From: Actinomycetota bacterium
Lineage (GTDB): Bacteria > Actinomycetota > Humimicrobiia > Humimicrobiales > Humimicrobiaceae
DNA: 50,316 bases
Assembly (NCBI GenBank): GCA_028717265.1
Contig: JAQUOE010000006.1
Location: forward strand, 1-50,316
Direction of reading: 5' to 3'
Numbering within the stretch: the first letter of the stretch is position 1; each line of letters opens with the position of its first letter. Under the pieces are notes generated by a model. That model was not told where the DNA came from. It searched no databases and saw nothing but the letters and a program-made list of their open reading frames with translations. Shown one piece after another: positions 30,799 to 39,542 of this stretch. The translations under genes were made by a program, and so were the position numbers.

Positions 30799-32031
30799 AT
30801 GATAAGAGGAAAACCAATAGTTCTTATTTCAAGTTATTACCCCAGATTATGCGGAATAGCGACATTCTGTGAAGAAGCCAGAGAATTTATACAGAAGGAG
30901 TACCCTGAGAGAGAAGTTCTAATAATTAGCCATAAGGATGGTTCCGGAGAAGGAGTCTACCCGATAATAGATACATCCCACCGGTTCTGGTGGAAGCCTG
31001 TGGCAAAAAAAATCAAAAAATTATCACCATATGTGGTACACATAGAACATGAATATGGTTTATATGAACATGTGGACAATAGGGGTATCGGAGACAGGAA
31101 CCAGGGATTTATTGAATTTCTGGGTTCTATAAATGAATTCCCTATTGTGGTTGAACCGCATACGGTACATGGAAGGCTCAAGGAATTTGAAGAAAATTTT
31201 ATTTATCAGTTATGTGAAGATGCTGATGTAGTTTTGTTTAAAAGTGATTATCAGAAATGGCGATTAAACTGGACTTTCACTCAGAGAGGATGGAAGATGC
31301 CTGAAAATATTATGATCGTCCCTCATGGAGCAAGAGAAGATAAGCAGTGGGATGAAAAAGGAATCCAGAAATTAAAGGTGGAGCTGGGATTAGACAAACT
31401 CGAATATCTGAGTGATAATTTAGTCGGCCTGGTAGGCTGGATACAATCAAATAAAAGATGGGATATACTGACTTCTATGTGGGAAGAAATACTTGTAGAA
31501 ATAAAAAAAAGAACCGGTGAGAATTGGGATCTGCTGGCTGCAGGTACAGTAAGGGATTCAGCCCATGTCGAAGATTATAATAATTATAAAAGAAACCTGG
31601 AAATTTTAGAAAAGAAAGGAATTGCCCATTACTATGAATTTATTCCAAGAGGAGAAATTTACTACAAGGTAATGGCAGTTTGTAATTTCATAGTGCTCCC
31701 TACGGTAGATGAAACTCAATCGGGAACGCTTGCCAGGATAATTGCCTTGAACAAACCCTATATAACCACGGCCCCAATGGAGGCATTAACGGCACAAACA
31801 CTGGAAAGTGAAGGAGGGCTGTTATTTACAAACAAGCAAATGCTGAAAGAAAAAGTCGTCAGGCTTGCGTGCGATGAGGATCTAAGAAAACAACTTTCGG
31901 AGAATTTAAAAAAATATCTGAGAGAAGTCGTGTCATGGAAAATTATTGCCAAAAAATATAAGAATGCGTATAAATTTGCAAGGCTTAAAAAAATAGCGGG
32001 GAAGGAAATAGATTTTCCTTCGGACTTTTAA
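30799..32031 (+). CDS. GT4-like glycosyltransferase 1
   Basis: 410-residue cytosolic retaining GT-B enzyme transferring a sugar from a nucleotide sugar. The N-terminal acceptor domain opens ISSYYPRLCGIATFCEEAREF and includes HIEHEYGLYEH. The C-terminal donor domain has VGWIQSNKRWDIL, AGTVRDSAH and VLPTVDETQSGTLARIIALN, the place of the usual E-x7-E motif. A parallel opening (YVPRKCGIATYTSDL) occurs in the next gene, so the two are paralogues. Donor and acceptor are unknown. First gene of a four-gene rightward cluster with a GH130 enzyme. Confidence 0.85.
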   Translation: MIRGKPIVLISSYYPRLCGIATFCEEAREFIQKEYPEREVLIISHKDGSGEGVYPIIDTSHRFWWKPVAKKIKKLSPYVVHIEHEYGLYEHVDNRGIGDRNQGFIEFLGSINEFPIVVEPHTVHGRLKEFEENFIYQLCEDADVVLFKSDYQKWRLNWTFTQRGWKMPENIMIVPHGAREDKQWDEKGIQKLKVELGLDKLEYLSDNLVGLVGWIQSNKRWDILTSMWEEILVEIKKRTGENWDLLAAGTVRDSAHVEDYNNYKRNLEILEKKGIAHYYEFIPRGEIYYKVMAVCNFIVLPTVDETQSGTLARIIALNKPYITTAPMEALTAQTLESEGGLLFTNKQMLKEKVVRLACDEDLRKQLSENLKKYLREVVSWKIIAKKYKNAYKFARLKKIAGKEIDFPSDF

Positions 32032-32083
32032 TTTTGTCCTTAGAAAGGGAGTTTTTCCTAAAAGAAATTGAGGAAGGTATTAT

Positions 32084-33292
32084 TTGGATAAGCTAAAGAA
32101 AGTTATAAGAGAAACATGTATTGGTATTAATAGTATTTATATATCATCATATGTTCCAAGAAAATGTGGTATTGCTACGTATACAAGTGACTTGACCAGA
32201 GCTATCGATCTTATAAATCCGTACTGCGGATCAAAGATCGTAGCATTGGTAAGGCCCGAAGATAAAATTGATTATCCCCCGGAAGTCAAATTTAAAATCA
32301 GCCAGTATAAGATTGATTCCTATATCAAAGCTGCTGATTATATAAATAAGTCCAGAGCGGATATAGTCGTACTGGAACATGAATTTGGATTGTATGGCGG
32401 TGAATTTGGGGAATATATCATTAAATTATTAGAGCTGATAAAGAAACCTTTAATAATAACCGCTCATACAATTCCTGTTGATCCAGACACAGGATATGGC
32501 CTGGTTTTAAAAGATGTTCTGAAGTTTGCGGATAAAGTAATAGTCATGATGCCTGAAATTTTGCGGAAGCTGGTTAAAAAATATAATTATCCCGAAGAAA
32601 ATATAGAAATTATTCCTCATGGTGTTCCCGATATGTCTATGGAAGTCAATTCCGGATATAAAAAGAAAAAGGGACTGGAGGGAAGAATAGTCCTGGGCAA
32701 TATCAATCTTTTATCGGAAATTAAAGGGCTCGAATATATAATAGAAGCTTTAAGGGAAATCAAAGAGCACTTCTCTAATATTTTATACTTGATAATCGGT
32801 CAGACGCATCCTGTTGTATTACAAACCGAAGGCGAAAAATATAGAAATTTTCTAAAACAAAAAGTGAAACAGTACAATTTACAGGAAAATGTCAGATTCA
32901 TAAATAAATATATGACTTTAAAAGAATTGATTTTATGGTTACAGGTTATCGATATCTATATAACTCCATATCTGGACCCACAGCAAACCGCTTCAGGCGC
33001 TCTGGCATATGCGATTGGTGCGGGTAAAGTATGTATATCGACTCCATACCTATATGCGAAAGATGTTCTGGCAGAGGGTAGAGGAATAATCGTACCTTTC
33101 AGAGATCCCCGGGCCATTGCAGACGCTGTTATGGATATATGTAAAAATCCTCAAAAAAAATTAAAAATGGAAATGAAGGCATATAAATTCGGAAGGTTGA
33201 TGACATGGTACAATGTCGCGCTGCAGCACCTCCGGGTCTTTAATGAAATTCTGGATAAGCATGAGAATAAGAAATTCTTTAAAGCAATTTAA
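32084..33292 (+). CDS. GT4-like glycosyltransferase 2
   Basis: 402-residue paralogue of the preceding glycosyltransferase, with ISSYVPRKCGIATYTSDLTR and VVLEHEFGLYGGEFG in the acceptor domain and GNINLLSEIKGLEYIIEAL, IGQTHPVV and PYLDPQQTASGALAYAIGAGK in the donor domain. It starts at TTG 32084, with GAGGAAGG about seven bases upstream; no in-frame ATG lies before the conserved start. The pair may build a disaccharide or short polymer, perhaps mannose-based given GH130 downstream; that is inference. Confidence 0.85.
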   Translation: MDKLKKVIRETCIGINSIYISSYVPRKCGIATYTSDLTRAIDLINPYCGSKIVALVRPEDKIDYPPEVKFKISQYKIDSYIKAADYINKSRADIVVLEHEFGLYGGEFGEYIIKLLELIKKPLIITAHTIPVDPDTGYGLVLKDVLKFADKVIVMMPEILRKLVKKYNYPEENIEIIPHGVPDMSMEVNSGYKKKKGLEGRIVLGNINLLSEIKGLEYIIEALREIKEHFSNILYLIIGQTHPVVLQTEGEKYRNFLKQKVKQYNLQENVRFINKYMTLKELILWLQVIDIYITPYLDPQQTASGALAYAIGAGKVCISTPYLYAKDVLAEGRGIIVPFRDPRAIADAVMDICKNPQKKLKMEMKAYKFGRLMTWYNVALQHLRVFNEILDKHENKKFFKAI

Positions 33293-33342
33293 TCAGGCTT
33301 TTACAGTTCAATAGCAGAAGTTCTCTAAGTTTCAAAAAATTT

Positions 33343-34335
33343 ATGGATCCTTTAAAAAAATTAAAATCAATGACTTCAGATATTGGGATCTATCAGCATG
33401 GAAAGCTGGATAGACCTGCTCCCGAATTCGGATATGCCCTGGAAGACCAGGCAAGAGCCCTTATTGTTGCTGACGGATTCGGGGATAAGAAATTAAAGGA
33501 TATTTATTTGAATTTCATTTTAAGGGCACAGAGGGATGACGGTCTGCTTTATCATTTTTTTTATGAAAATAATGGTGAAGGTTCATTCGAAAATGAGGAA
33601 CACGATTCGAAGTGCAATATAAAAGAAGCTTACGGCCTGACTTTATGGTCCCTTTTATCAATAAAAAGCAGCAAAGATAGTTTTATAAAAAAAATTGTTG
33701 AAAATTTGATAAAGGATGCCTCAGGCTGGGTCTCACCAAGAGCGATCTCTGCGGCTCTGCTTGGTTTGTTAAATCTTCCCGGCCCATATGACATAGAATA
33801 TAAGCTGAAATCAAATTTGCATGATCTGTATTTTAATACTTTTTCAGATGATTGGGCATGGTTTGAAGACTATCTCGTGTATGCAAACGCCATTATACCC
33901 TGGGCTCTCTGGGAAGCGTATTTAAGGCGGAATTGTAAAACCAGCCTTGAAATTGCCGATAAAACAACCAGATTCTTAATAGAAAGATGTCAGGAGAATA
34001 ATATTCCGGCTCCGGTGGGAAATAAAGGCTGGTATTTCAGGGGAGGTAAAAAAGCTTTATATGATCAGCAGCCAATTGATCCGGCTTATATGGTTTGCTG
34101 TCTTGAAAAAGCATACCGTGCTACAGAAGATAAATTCTTTCTGGACTGGGCAGGTAAATGGTACAGGTGGTTTTCCGGTAATAATTTAAATAATATTTCT
34201 CTTATAGATAAAAACTTTGCATGTTATGATGCATTGAATCCGGAAGGTGTAAATTTAAATCAGGGAGCCGAATCGAATATATGCTTTCTGATGGCATTTC
34301 TTGCTGCGAAGCGGCTGGGGATCATTGATGACTGA
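33343..34335 (+). CDS. Predicted helical-barrel (six-hairpin glycosidase-like) protein
   Basis: 330 residues, soluble, no signal peptide. Repeated amphipathic helix pairs rich in Trp, Tyr and small residues (EDQARALIVADGF, YLNFILRAQRDDGLLYHFF, EAYGLTLWSLLSI, WFEDYLVYANAIIPWALWEA, AYMVCCLEKAYRATEDKFFLDW) look like an (alpha/alpha) toroid as in glycosidases and epimerases. Acidic residues in the helix connections could be catalytic, but I cannot assign a family or reaction. It overlaps the next gene (GH130) by eight bases and follows two glycosyltransferases, so a role in the same glycan is likely. Confidence 0.7.
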   Translation: MDPLKKLKSMTSDIGIYQHGKLDRPAPEFGYALEDQARALIVADGFGDKKLKDIYLNFILRAQRDDGLLYHFFYENNGEGSFENEEHDSKCNIKEAYGLTLWSLLSIKSSKDSFIKKIVENLIKDASGWVSPRAISAALLGLLNLPGPYDIEYKLKSNLHDLYFNTFSDDWAWFEDYLVYANAIIPWALWEAYLRRNCKTSLEIADKTTRFLIERCQENNIPAPVGNKGWYFRGGKKALYDQQPIDPAYMVCCLEKAYRATEDKFFLDWAGKWYRWFSGNNLNNISLIDKNFACYDALNPEGVNLNQGAESNICFLMAFLAAKRLGIIDD

Positions 34336-35395
34336 AAGACTAAAAAATATAAATGTTTTCAGATCAGAAAGAAATCCGATAATAAATCCGGACGATGTGA
34401 TTCCATCGAGGCACGATTTCAAAGTTGTGGGTGTTTTTAATTGCGGGGTTACAAGGTTTGATGGTGAGATTTTACTTCTTATGAGGGTTGCCGAAAAACC
34501 GTTCAATAATGATAAAAAAATAGAAATTGTACCTTTATTGGATCCGGAAGCAGGTAAAATTTCTGTAAAAAAATTTAATAAAGATGATTCTTCTTTTGTA
34601 ATCTCCGACCCCAGATTTATAAGAACAACCTCTGGCTGGTACCTCACAACCATCTCTCATTTAAGGATTGCCAGAAGTAAAAACGGCATTGATTTTATTG
34701 TAGATGAAGAACCCGCTATGTCTCCTGAAAATAAATATGAAAGATTCGGGATGGAAGATCCAAGGATAACTCAAATTAACGGAATTTACTATATAAGTTA
34801 CTGTGCGGTATCCGATTTAAATGGAATTACTACCTGTCTGGCATCGACTACCGATTTTATTGAATTTACAAGATACGGAGTGATTTTTTTACCTGATAAT
34901 AAAGATGTCGCAATATTTCCGGAAAAGATAAATGGTAAATATTATGCTTTGAGCCGTCCTATATCCACCGGATGTGAAGCGAGAGATATGTGGATATCGG
35001 AATCACCCGACTTTATTTGCTGGGGTAACCACATGAAGCTTATGGGGACCAGAAAACAATACTGGGATGAAGGGAGCATAGGCGCTGGAGCAATTCCTTT
35101 TAGAATAAAAGAAGGCTGGCTTGAGATTTACCACGGGTCTTCAAAAATCAATAGATATTGTCTGGGAGCTGTGCTGCTGGATGCCGGCGAGCCCTGGAAA
35201 GTTGTTGCCAGAACGAAAGAACCAATAATCGAACCGGAAATGGATTATGAGAAAAATGGCTTCTTCGGTAATGTGATTTTTACCTGCGGCAGTTTATATG
35301 AAGAGGATAAGGTTAAAATATACTATGGCGCAGCAGATACCTGTATAGCTTATGCAGAGATAGATCTGGATGATATACTTTATCGATTGGACTAA
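34328..35395 (+). CDS. GH130-family glycoside phosphorylase/hydrolase
   Basis: 355-residue five-bladed beta-propeller enzyme of GH130, a family acting mainly on beta-mannosides (for example beta-1,2- or beta-1,4-mannosyl phosphorylases). Features: VFNCGVTRFDGEILLLMRV at about 36-54, the acid Asp in GMEDPRIT (D144), YISYCAVS, then KDVAIFPEKINGKYYALSRP and the tail IYYGAADTCIAYAEIDLD. The ATG at 34328 overlaps the preceding stop; an upstream in-frame extension to 34301 is inside the neighbour and unlikely. Whether it is a phosphorylase or hydrolase, and its linkage, cannot be read here. Confidence 0.88.
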   Translation: MTERLKNINVFRSERNPIINPDDVIPSRHDFKVVGVFNCGVTRFDGEILLLMRVAEKPFNNDKKIEIVPLLDPEAGKISVKKFNKDDSSFVISDPRFIRTTSGWYLTTISHLRIARSKNGIDFIVDEEPAMSPENKYERFGMEDPRITQINGIYYISYCAVSDLNGITTCLASTTDFIEFTRYGVIFLPDNKDVAIFPEKINGKYYALSRPISTGCEARDMWISESPDFICWGNHMKLMGTRKQYWDEGSIGAGAIPFRIKEGWLEIYHGSSKINRYCLGAVLLDAGEPWKVVARTKEPIIEPEMDYEKNGFFGNVIFTCGSLYEEDKVKIYYGAADTCIAYAEIDLDDILYRLD

Positions 35396-35490
35396 TAATC
35401 ATCCTATTTCCTTCTTTTTCTATTGCATAGTAATTGCTCAATATAATAAAATAATAATCTGTGGAATGTTATTAAATATAAATCTATAGA

Positions 35491-36282
35491 ATGCTGACAA
35501 GTAACCGGTTCAAGTATGACAATATAAATTTACATTATATGAAAGGTCCGGATAACGGACCGCCGGTAGTTCTTTTGCACGGCTTGAGTGACAGCTGGCA
35601 GTCATATCTCACTTTGATTCCCTATCTACTTCCATATTATACTTTATATCTTCCTGACTTAAGGGGTCACGGTGAATCATACAGAAGTGAAAACTATAAA
35701 ATAATGGATTATGTTTATGATATTAAATCATTTTTGGAGAATTTGTTCGATGAGCCGGTGTCTCTTGTTGGTCATTCTTTAGGAGCGGCGGTTTTGGTAG
35801 TTATCGCGGCTGAATACCCTGAGAAATGCAGAAGCATCAGCTTAATTGAACCTTTTATTTTTAAAAATAAACTAAATGATAAGGAATTTCGAAAATATTT
35901 CAGCGGCAGTCTTGAATTGTGTAAAAAATACAGGGATATTGACACAATTTCAAAAAACACTAAAGAGACAGGAACACTGGCAAGAAAAAGAGCCGCAGAT
36001 TTTCTTAAACTGGATAAAAGAGCTATTGTGACCGTATTGGAAAATGATGTATTTGATGGATTTGATCCGGATAAACTGCTTCCTGAAATTGCATGTCCCG
36101 TATTGATATTAAGAGGCAATATCGAACTCGAAGGTTTTATAACAAAAGAAAAAACGGATTATTTTAAAGATAAAATAGAAAACTGCGTAATCGAGTATCT
36201 GGAAAAATCAAGTCATGTAGTTCACGTGGACCAGCCTGCTGAAACAGCCAGACATCTGTTAGAATTTTTTGCTTCGGTATAG
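35491..36282 (+). CDS. Alpha/beta hydrolase
   Basis: 263-residue alpha/beta-fold hydrolase. Oxyanion region HGLSDSWQSY (about 30-39), YLPDLRGHGES, nucleophile elbow GHSLGAA (Ser about 97), a later strand CPVLILRGNIE where the acid would lie, and catalytic His in SSHVVHVDQP near the C-terminus. Substrate unknown; esterase, lactonase or acyltransferase activities are all possible. No good Shine-Dalgarno is seen at 35491. Confidence 0.85.
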   Translation: MLTSNRFKYDNINLHYMKGPDNGPPVVLLHGLSDSWQSYLTLIPYLLPYYTLYLPDLRGHGESYRSENYKIMDYVYDIKSFLENLFDEPVSLVGHSLGAAVLVVIAAEYPEKCRSISLIEPFIFKNKLNDKEFRKYFSGSLELCKKYRDIDTISKNTKETGTLARKRAADFLKLDKRAIVTVLENDVFDGFDPDKLLPEIACPVLILRGNIELEGFITKEKTDYFKDKIENCVIEYLEKSSHVVHVDQPAETARHLLEFFASV

Positions 36283-36326
36283 TTTTTTCAGCAGACTATC
36301 ACGCAGGTATAGTTATTACGCCCTGT

Positions 36327-37595
36327 TTATTTCATGATATCCTGAAACATATCCAGTGATCTTTTTATTATGTTTCCGCAGACACTGCTTTCAGAGAAAT
36401 TTTTATCAAAAATACAGGTAAAAAACATTCTCCCCTGATGCGTATTTGCACTTATTACTTTTTCTCCTTTTATGGCACTGAAAATAGGTCCATAAACTTC
36501 TTCGATCTCATAGCTACCGTATTCTTTTTGCATTTGGATCCTACCTAAATTGGAAAGAGAGAAATCATAATCCATGGGCTGACCCGGATTATTTGCAAAA
36601 AATAGCTCAGGATCTTTGATGCCCTTTAGAGCATATTCGTTGAAGAAATAATAACCAACCAGAGGATCGTAATTATCTAATTGATCCTTTAATTTTTTAT
36701 TTATATCCTGTGCAATTTCAGGAATCGTTCTCTCAGGGGAACAATCTATCTCAACCTTTAGAATGCCGTTAAACAGGCCAAAGTATTCCTTTACTTCATT
36801 TACCAAAAATGGCTTAAAACTTACAGGCGTCTGCAATACTCGCTTGAATCCCTCCTCAGGTCCAAATTCCTGTGCAAAAGATTTCAGAAAAACGGCACCA
36901 AGTATACCATGTACTGAAACATTGCTTTTTTTAGCCAGTGATATGATTTTTTTTGCATCATCCTCTGTAAAGGACCAGCTATGGATCATATAATCAGGTT
37001 TAGGGAAAGGTTCTCCTTTAGTATGTTTTAATTCCGTGATCTTTCTATTTTTAAGCCATTCCGGCATTCCTTTGCTCTTTATTACATCGAGAACCTCCTT
37101 TTTAATCAGATTTGTGAATATAGGAGCTTTCGTATATTGACTTATCGGCTGCTCCGGATTTGCCAGGAATGAAAATAAATCGTGCAGGAAAACGACTGCC
37201 GACAATCCGTCGCATATTGCATGATGGAAGATAAGCACAATATCGGAAATATCTTCCTCCCGGGATAAAAAGACACGGATCATTGGCCCTTTAAAAATAT
37301 CAAATGATTTGCAGAGCTCTTCTCCTGCAACGGCTTTCCAATCCGTCTCTTTTTCATTAAACCGGTTTATGGGCACAGGAGGTACATTTTCTGTGGTTAT
37401 ATACTGCTTTTTATCTTCTGTCATTATGACTCTTACTCCTGCCAGAGGATGTTTTTGCTGTAATTTATGGAGAGCTTCCTTCAGTCCATCCTGGCTAAAA
37501 ATACCTTTTACTTTTACCCGGAAAGCAAAATGCATCAGAGAAGTATCCCCCATGTGATATAATATTCTCTCATAAACTGTTGTTTTTCTTTTCAT
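36327..37595 (-). CDS. Condensation-domain-like acyltransferase
   Basis: 422-residue stand-alone member of the CoA-dependent acyltransferase/NRPS condensation superfamily (PapA/alcohol-acetyltransferase-like). The catalytic HHxxxDG motif is present as HHAICDG (H124-G130), and the second-lobe signature reads DFSLSNLGRI near residue 345. It would join an acyl group to an alcohol or amine; no peptide synthetase or carrier protein is nearby, so it probably acts alone on a CoA-bound acyl donor, perhaps in lipid or glycolipid synthesis. It lies 20 bases downstream of a MATE gene on the same strand, probably one operon. Confidence 0.82.
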   Translation of the reverse strand: MKRKTTVYERILYHMGDTSLMHFAFRVKVKGIFSQDGLKEALHKLQQKHPLAGVRVIMTEDKKQYITTENVPPVPINRFNEKETDWKAVAGEELCKSFDIFKGPMIRVFLSREEDISDIVLIFHHAICDGLSAVVFLHDLFSFLANPEQPISQYTKAPIFTNLIKKEVLDVIKSKGMPEWLKNRKITELKHTKGEPFPKPDYMIHSWSFTEDDAKKIISLAKKSNVSVHGILGAVFLKSFAQEFGPEEGFKRVLQTPVSFKPFLVNEVKEYFGLFNGILKVEIDCSPERTIPEIAQDINKKLKDQLDNYDPLVGYYFFNEYALKGIKDPELFFANNPGQPMDYDFSLSNLGRIQMQKEYGSYEIEEVYGPIFSAIKGEKVISANTHQGRMFFTCIFDKNFSESSVCGNIIKRSLDMFQDIMK

Positions 37596-37615
37596 AACCG
37601 TATTATAAAGATTTT

Positions 37616-38986
37616 TTACACAATTTTTGTTTTTTTTGTCAGGTTATGGATCCATTTATTTGAAAGAAAGCGGTAAAAACCGGCTATCATTTTTACTAAT
37701 TCTTCAGTTGCCGCTATGGCCATGACATAATATACCGGCAGTTTTAAAACAAATGCAGCCACTGCTGCCAGTGGTACGCCTACAACCCATATTCCACCAA
37801 GTTCATTTATCATGCTGAAAAGAGTATCACCGCCTGCCCTTAAGATCCCATTCTGAAAGATAATATTCATTACCCTCAGCAGCATAATGCAGGATATTAC
37901 CAGTAGTAAATAATAAAGATAACGGTTGCTCTGTTCGGATAGATTATAAAAACTAACTATATACCCCCTTACGAAAATAAGGGTTACAGCAATTATAATG
38001 GAGAATCCTACTGATATAAAAAGAAAATTCCTGGAATAATCTCTTGCTTTATACTCTTCGCCGGCTCCGATTCTATTACCGACCATTATAGCGCAGGCAC
38101 TTGCCAGCCCCATGAAGAGCAAAAGACTTATACGTTCGATAGAGCAGGCTATGTTATAGGCAGCAAGTGCTGCGGTACTTATGTGTCCGTATATTACACT
38201 GTACATACTGTAACCCAGGGCCCATCCTACACTCTGTCCCATGACCGGTGCCCATATTCTTATATATTTTCTTAACATCTCTTTAGAATAATTAAAAATA
38301 TTTTTTAAGCTGGCAGCTATAGGATATTTTTTTAGGTAGGTAAAACCAAGTATAATACAAAATTCTACACTGCGGGCGATTACCGTTGCGATTGCCGCAC
38401 CTCTGACTCCCAATCCGGGAAATCCGAATTTTCCAAAAATGAGTAAATAATTCAGCACCGTATTAGCAATAAGCCCAATAAGACTTGCAACCATTGGGAA
38501 TTTAACGTTTTCGGTACTTCTCAGTATTGTAGAATATATGATAGATATCGATGTTAAAATTAAACTGATTGCAATTATTCTTATATACTGCGTACCCAGT
38601 TCTATTACCTGCGGATCATTGCTAAATAGTCTTATTAATGCACCCGGGAACAATAGGGTCACTATTGTAAAAGCAGCGGAAAAAATCAGGGCGAAAGTAA
38701 TGCCGATTCCCAGATGTGAAAGTATGTTTTTGATATCTTTTCTACCCCAGTACTGTGCGGTAAAAACAGCGGCACCGGTAGCTATACTGAATATAAACAT
38801 TAAAAAAAGAAAATGTATTTGATTGGCAATACCCACTCCGGCAACTTCTCCTTCACCTAATTGGCCGACCATAAAGACATCTAAAAAATTTAAGGTAGAA
38901 GTAAGAAAGTTCTGCAATATTATAGGAGATGCAATCGCAATTAATTTTGGTATAAATTCTTTATGTTTTGTAAATGACTCAATCAT
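37616..38986 (-). CDS. MATE-family transporter
   Basis: 456-residue twelve-helix exporter. Opening FIPKLIAIASPIILQNFLTS and LDVFMVGQLGEGEVAGVGIA (about 12-55), AVFTAQYWGRKD, and TVIARSVEFCIILGFTYLKK mark the MATE fold of the DinF/NorM kind. The start at 38986 has GGGAG about ten bases upstream. It is the first gene of a pair with the condensation-domain acyltransferase, so it might export that enzyme's product. Confidence 0.9.
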   Translation of the reverse strand: MIESFTKHKEFIPKLIAIASPIILQNFLTSTLNFLDVFMVGQLGEGEVAGVGIANQIHFLFLMFIFSIATGAAVFTAQYWGRKDIKNILSHLGIGITFALIFSAAFTIVTLLFPGALIRLFSNDPQVIELGTQYIRIIAISLILTSISIIYSTILRSTENVKFPMVASLIGLIANTVLNYLLIFGKFGFPGLGVRGAAIATVIARSVEFCIILGFTYLKKYPIAASLKNIFNYSKEMLRKYIRIWAPVMGQSVGWALGYSMYSVIYGHISTAALAAYNIACSIERISLLLFMGLASACAIMVGNRIGAGEEYKARDYSRNFLFISVGFSIIIAVTLIFVRGYIVSFYNLSEQSNRYLYYLLLVISCIMLLRVMNIIFQNGILRAGGDTLFSMINELGGIWVVGVPLAAVAAFVLKLPVYYVMAIAATEELVKMIAGFYRFLSNKWIHNLTKKTKIV

Positions 38987-39059
38987 GATTTTAATGCTCC
39001 CTGAGAGGATAAAAAAACATTCTGTTACAATATTTTTAAAATGTCAATGGGGATTTATT

Positions 39060-39350
39060 ATGAAAAATATGTCTTTTTATGGTAAGAACCTCCAGAATAG
39101 CCACATAATAAAAATTAAAAATTATATGATAGAAAATAAGTATACCTGTAATTATGGCTGTTTTATACTGTTTTGCATTTTTCCTGTTTACTCCTGCGCC
39201 CGCAAGCCGGTTTTTTGTGATTCGATCATTTGCAGAGAGATAGACCCGGTTATTTTTTTTCCTCTGGATGTCATGAATAATTTTAACATCGGAGTCCAAA
39301 AGATTTTCGCAGCCATAGAAGTATCAGAAATCAGGGCCGAAGATATATGA
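39060..39350 (+). CDS. Doubtful 96-residue ORF in a 556-base gap
   Basis: The gap 38987-39542 has no recognised gene. An ORF with a modest Shine-Dalgarno (ATGGGGA) could give 96 residues, with a Cys-rich middle (YTCNYGCFILFCIFPVYSCA) and a more protein-like end (FFPLDVMNNFNIGVQKIF). Another short open stretch with MDFPYPITMDGTFADNV follows to about 39448. It may be a decayed gene. I do not recognise it. Confidence 0.2.
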   Translation: MKNMSFYGKNLQNSHIIKIKNYMIENKYTCNYGCFILFCIFPVYSCARKPVFCDSIICREIDPVIFFPLDVMNNFNIGVQKIFAAIEVSEIRAEDI

Positions 39351-39542
39351 AAATGAATCATATGGATTTTCCATACCCAATCACGATGGATGGGACATTT
39401 GCTGATAATGTATCGGGAAGTATGCTTGAATCTCTTTCTTTTAAATGATATGGGGTTTTAAAGGATTTTAGTTTATTGATGGATTGGATTGTAATATAAT
39501 TACTCCTGTTTGTCTTGAAAATAATTTTTTTTATAGGATATC

